Of a DNA stretch of 13,953 nt, positions 12,613-13,953 are shown piece by piece; position 1 is the first letter of the stretch, and each line of letters begins with the position of its first letter. The DNA is taken from assembly GCA_947367415.1 (NCBI GenBank), contig CANBEE010000044.1, positions 1 through 13,953 of the forward strand, written 5' to 3'. The stretch is from an uncultured Bacteroidales bacterium. GTDB taxonomy: Bacteria; Bacteroidota; Bacteroidia; Bacteroidales; Bacteroidaceae. The notes under the pieces are model-generated. The model saw only the letters and a list, made by a program, of their open reading frames with translations. It had not been told where the DNA came from and did no database searches. The position numbers and the translations under genes were made by a program.

Positions 12613-13884
12613 ATGCTTACCGTAGAAGAACGCCGACAAATAATTGACTTGTTGCACCATGAGGTAGTGCCTGCCATGGGATGTACCGAACCTGTTGCGG
12701 TTGCTCTGTGTGCTGCTCGTGCTGCTGAGCTTTTGGGCATGTTGCCTGAACGGGTCGAGGTGGAATTGAGTATGAATGTGTTGAAGAATGCTATGGGAGT
12801 GGGAATTCCCGGTACAGGAATGATAGGTCTGCCTATTGCCATAGCATTGGGTATGTTAGTGGGTAAAAGTAGCTATCAACTTGAGGTTCTCAAGGATGTT
12901 ACACCCGAGGCAGTGGAGCAAGGCAAGCAATATATTAATGAAGGGCGAATAGCAATACGTCTGAAGGAAGATGCCCCCGACGGATTATATATTAAGGTAT
13001 GTGCATATGCTGGTAATAGCACCAAGACTGCTGTCATCTGTGGCGAACATACCCGTTTTGTTGATGCAAACTCTCCTGAACTGGGAAGCTCTACTATTTC
13101 GGATGTTGTAGCTGAACCCTCAGTGAAGCTTTCTTTGCGCCGTATCTATGATTTTGTCACAGAAGCTCCCATCGAGGAGATTGCTTTCATAGAGGAATCT
13201 GCCGAGATGAATATGGCAGCTGCTGAGAAGTCTTTGGCTGCCAATTATGGTCACCGCCTGGGTGTTATGCTGACCAACAATGCAAATTGTACGATGGTTG
13301 GTAATGGCACTTTAGCACACATTATGGCTTATACCTGTGCTGCTTGTGATGCCCGTATGTCGGGTGCTCCGATTCTAGTGATGTCCAATTCGGGCAGTGG
13401 CAATCAGGGTATTGCTGCTACAGTTCCTGTTGCTGTGTATGCCCGTGACCATAAGGTCGCACATGATAGCTTCATTCGTGCCTTAGCATTGAGCAACCTT
13501 ACTGCTATCTATATCAAGCAGAGCTTGGGACGCCTTTCGGCTCTGTGTGGGTGTATTGTAGCATCCACCGGTTCGTGTTGTGCTCTTACCTATATGATGG
13601 GGGGGGCGTACGCACAGATTGCTTCAGCTGTAAAGAATATGATAGCCAACCTGACTGGCATGATTTGTGACGGTGCAAAACCAGGTTGTTCTCTGAAGTT
13701 GTCGAGTGGCGTAGGTACGGCTATGTTGTCGGCCATGCTGGCCATGCAGGACTGCTCGGTTAGCAGTCTTGAAGGTATCATCGATGATGATGTGGATCGC
13801 AGTATACAGAACCTTACGAGCATTGGGCGTGAAGCTATGCAGGAGACCAATCGCATGGTGGTGGACATCATGACGCATAAATAG
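12613..13884 (+). CDS. cyuA: L-cysteine desulfidase / serine dehydratase alpha family protein (CyuA/UPF0597)
   Basis: The 423-residue cytoplasmic enzyme matches the CyuA (YhaM, UPF0597) family, whose characterised members are [4Fe-4S] enzymes that convert L-cysteine to pyruvate, ammonia and sulfide. Visible hallmarks are MGCTEPVAVA (22-31) with C24, GIPGTGMIGLPIAIALG (64-80), MSNSGSGNQGIAATVPV (257-273), LCGCIVASTGSCCA (311-324) and ICDGAKPGCSLKLSSG (351-366). C24, C312 and C352 are the likely cluster ligands; as I recall, the Methanocaldococcus enzyme uses cysteines at about 25, 282 and 322, with the same 40-residue gap. Length fits the family. The coding part looks less GC-rich than its neighbours. 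An 8-G run (13599-13606) lies in the gene. It is divergent from the riboswitch operon and probably monocistronic. Serine deamination is an alternative activity. Confidence 0.88.
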   Translation: MLTVEERRQIIDLLHHEVVPAMGCTEPVAVALCAARAAELLGMLPERVEVELSMNVLKNAMGVGIPGTGMIGLPIAIALGMLVGKSSYQLEVLKDVTPEAVEQGKQYINEGRIAIRLKEDAPDGLYIKVCAYAGNSTKTAVICGEHTRFVDANSPELGSSTISDVVAEPSVKLSLRRIYDFVTEAPIEEIAFIEESAEMNMAAAEKSLAANYGHRLGVMLTNNANCTMVGNGTLAHIMAYTCAACDARMSGAPILVMSNSGSGNQGIAATVPVAVYARDHKVAHDSFIRALALSNLTAIYIKQSLGRLSALCGCIVASTGSCCALTYMMGGAYAQIASAVKNMIANLTGMICDGAKPGCSLKLSSGVGTAMLSAMLAMQDCSVSSLEGIIDDDVDRSIQNLTSIGREAMQETNRMVVDIMTHK

Positions 13885-13953
13885 ATTCTTACTTAGTTAA
13901 TAAAAATAAAATTCAGCGGTAAAGAACAACGGGAATGGATTCCTTGTTGTATC

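Noticed and set aside
13926..13950. A terminator hairpin after the cysteine desulfidase gene
   Set aside because: The two 5-bp arms (acaac/gttgt and ggaat/attcc) leave an internal mismatch and only a 2-nt loop, and the window ends before any T-run can be seen.

Overview
The window looks like a chromosomal segment from the phylum Bacteroidota, most likely order Bacteroidales, with a Prevotella- or Bacteroides-like gene set. This rests on four things. Several upstream regions carry the Bacteroidota -33/-7 promoter pattern (TTTG or TTG, about 19 bp, TAnnTTTG). One gene is an HU-related histone-like protein of the kind common in Bacteroidales. There is a SusC/BtuB-style TonB-dependent receptor under a cobalamin riboswitch. 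There is also a two-receiver plus PEP/pyruvate-binding protein of a kind known from Bacteroidota and Deltaproteobacteria. The genus cannot be fixed from sequence alone. No rRNA, tRNA, CRISPR array, insertion sequence or phage gene was seen.

Layout. (1) 75-868, minus strand: a promoter, a small four-helix membrane protein and an XRE-type regulator overlapping it by 4 bp, closed by a hairpin terminator. (2) 812-1138: an AT-rich divergent intergenic region holding three 22-bp-spaced near-palindromic repeats, followed by a promoter overlapped by an inverted repeat. (3) 1139-1762, plus strand: an HU-related DNA-binding protein with a C-terminal winged-helix-like extension. (4) 1777-4823, minus strand: glutamate dehydrogenase, a terminator, then a separately promoted alpha-isopropylmalate/citramalate synthase family enzyme. 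(5) 4964-7951, plus strand: a 995-residue protein with a degenerate receiver, an intact receiver and a PEP/pyruvate-binding ATP-grasp domain but no phosphohistidine or PEP-barrel domain. (6) 7964-12448, minus strand: a cobalamin riboswitch controlling a TonB-dependent receptor, a lipoprotein binding protein and a FecCD/BtuC permease, which is a corrinoid uptake operon with no ATPase gene here. (7) 12613-13884, plus strand: an L-cysteine desulfidase / serine dehydratase alpha family enzyme.

How the parts work together. The corrinoid operon is a coherent outer-membrane to inner-membrane import route with riboswitch feedback; its ATPase must come from elsewhere. Glutamate dehydrogenase and the isopropylmalate/citramalate synthase link ammonia assimilation and branched-chain amino acid supply, but a terminator separates them and the second has its own promoter. 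The cysteine desulfidase would release pyruvate, ammonia and sulfide.

The most unusual feature is the density of short tandem repeats. Three different 7-bp-unit arrays (units cagccaa, aattgac and gaattct) and one degenerate 9-bp-unit array lie in frame inside four consecutive genes between 7.3 and 11.0 kb. The 22-bp iterated palindromes before the HU-like gene are a fifth repeat type. A 7-bp unit shifts the reading frame when one copy is gained or lost, so these are candidate phase-variation sites or members of dispersed repeat families. I found no clear evidence of a wholly new multi-gene defence or metabolic system.
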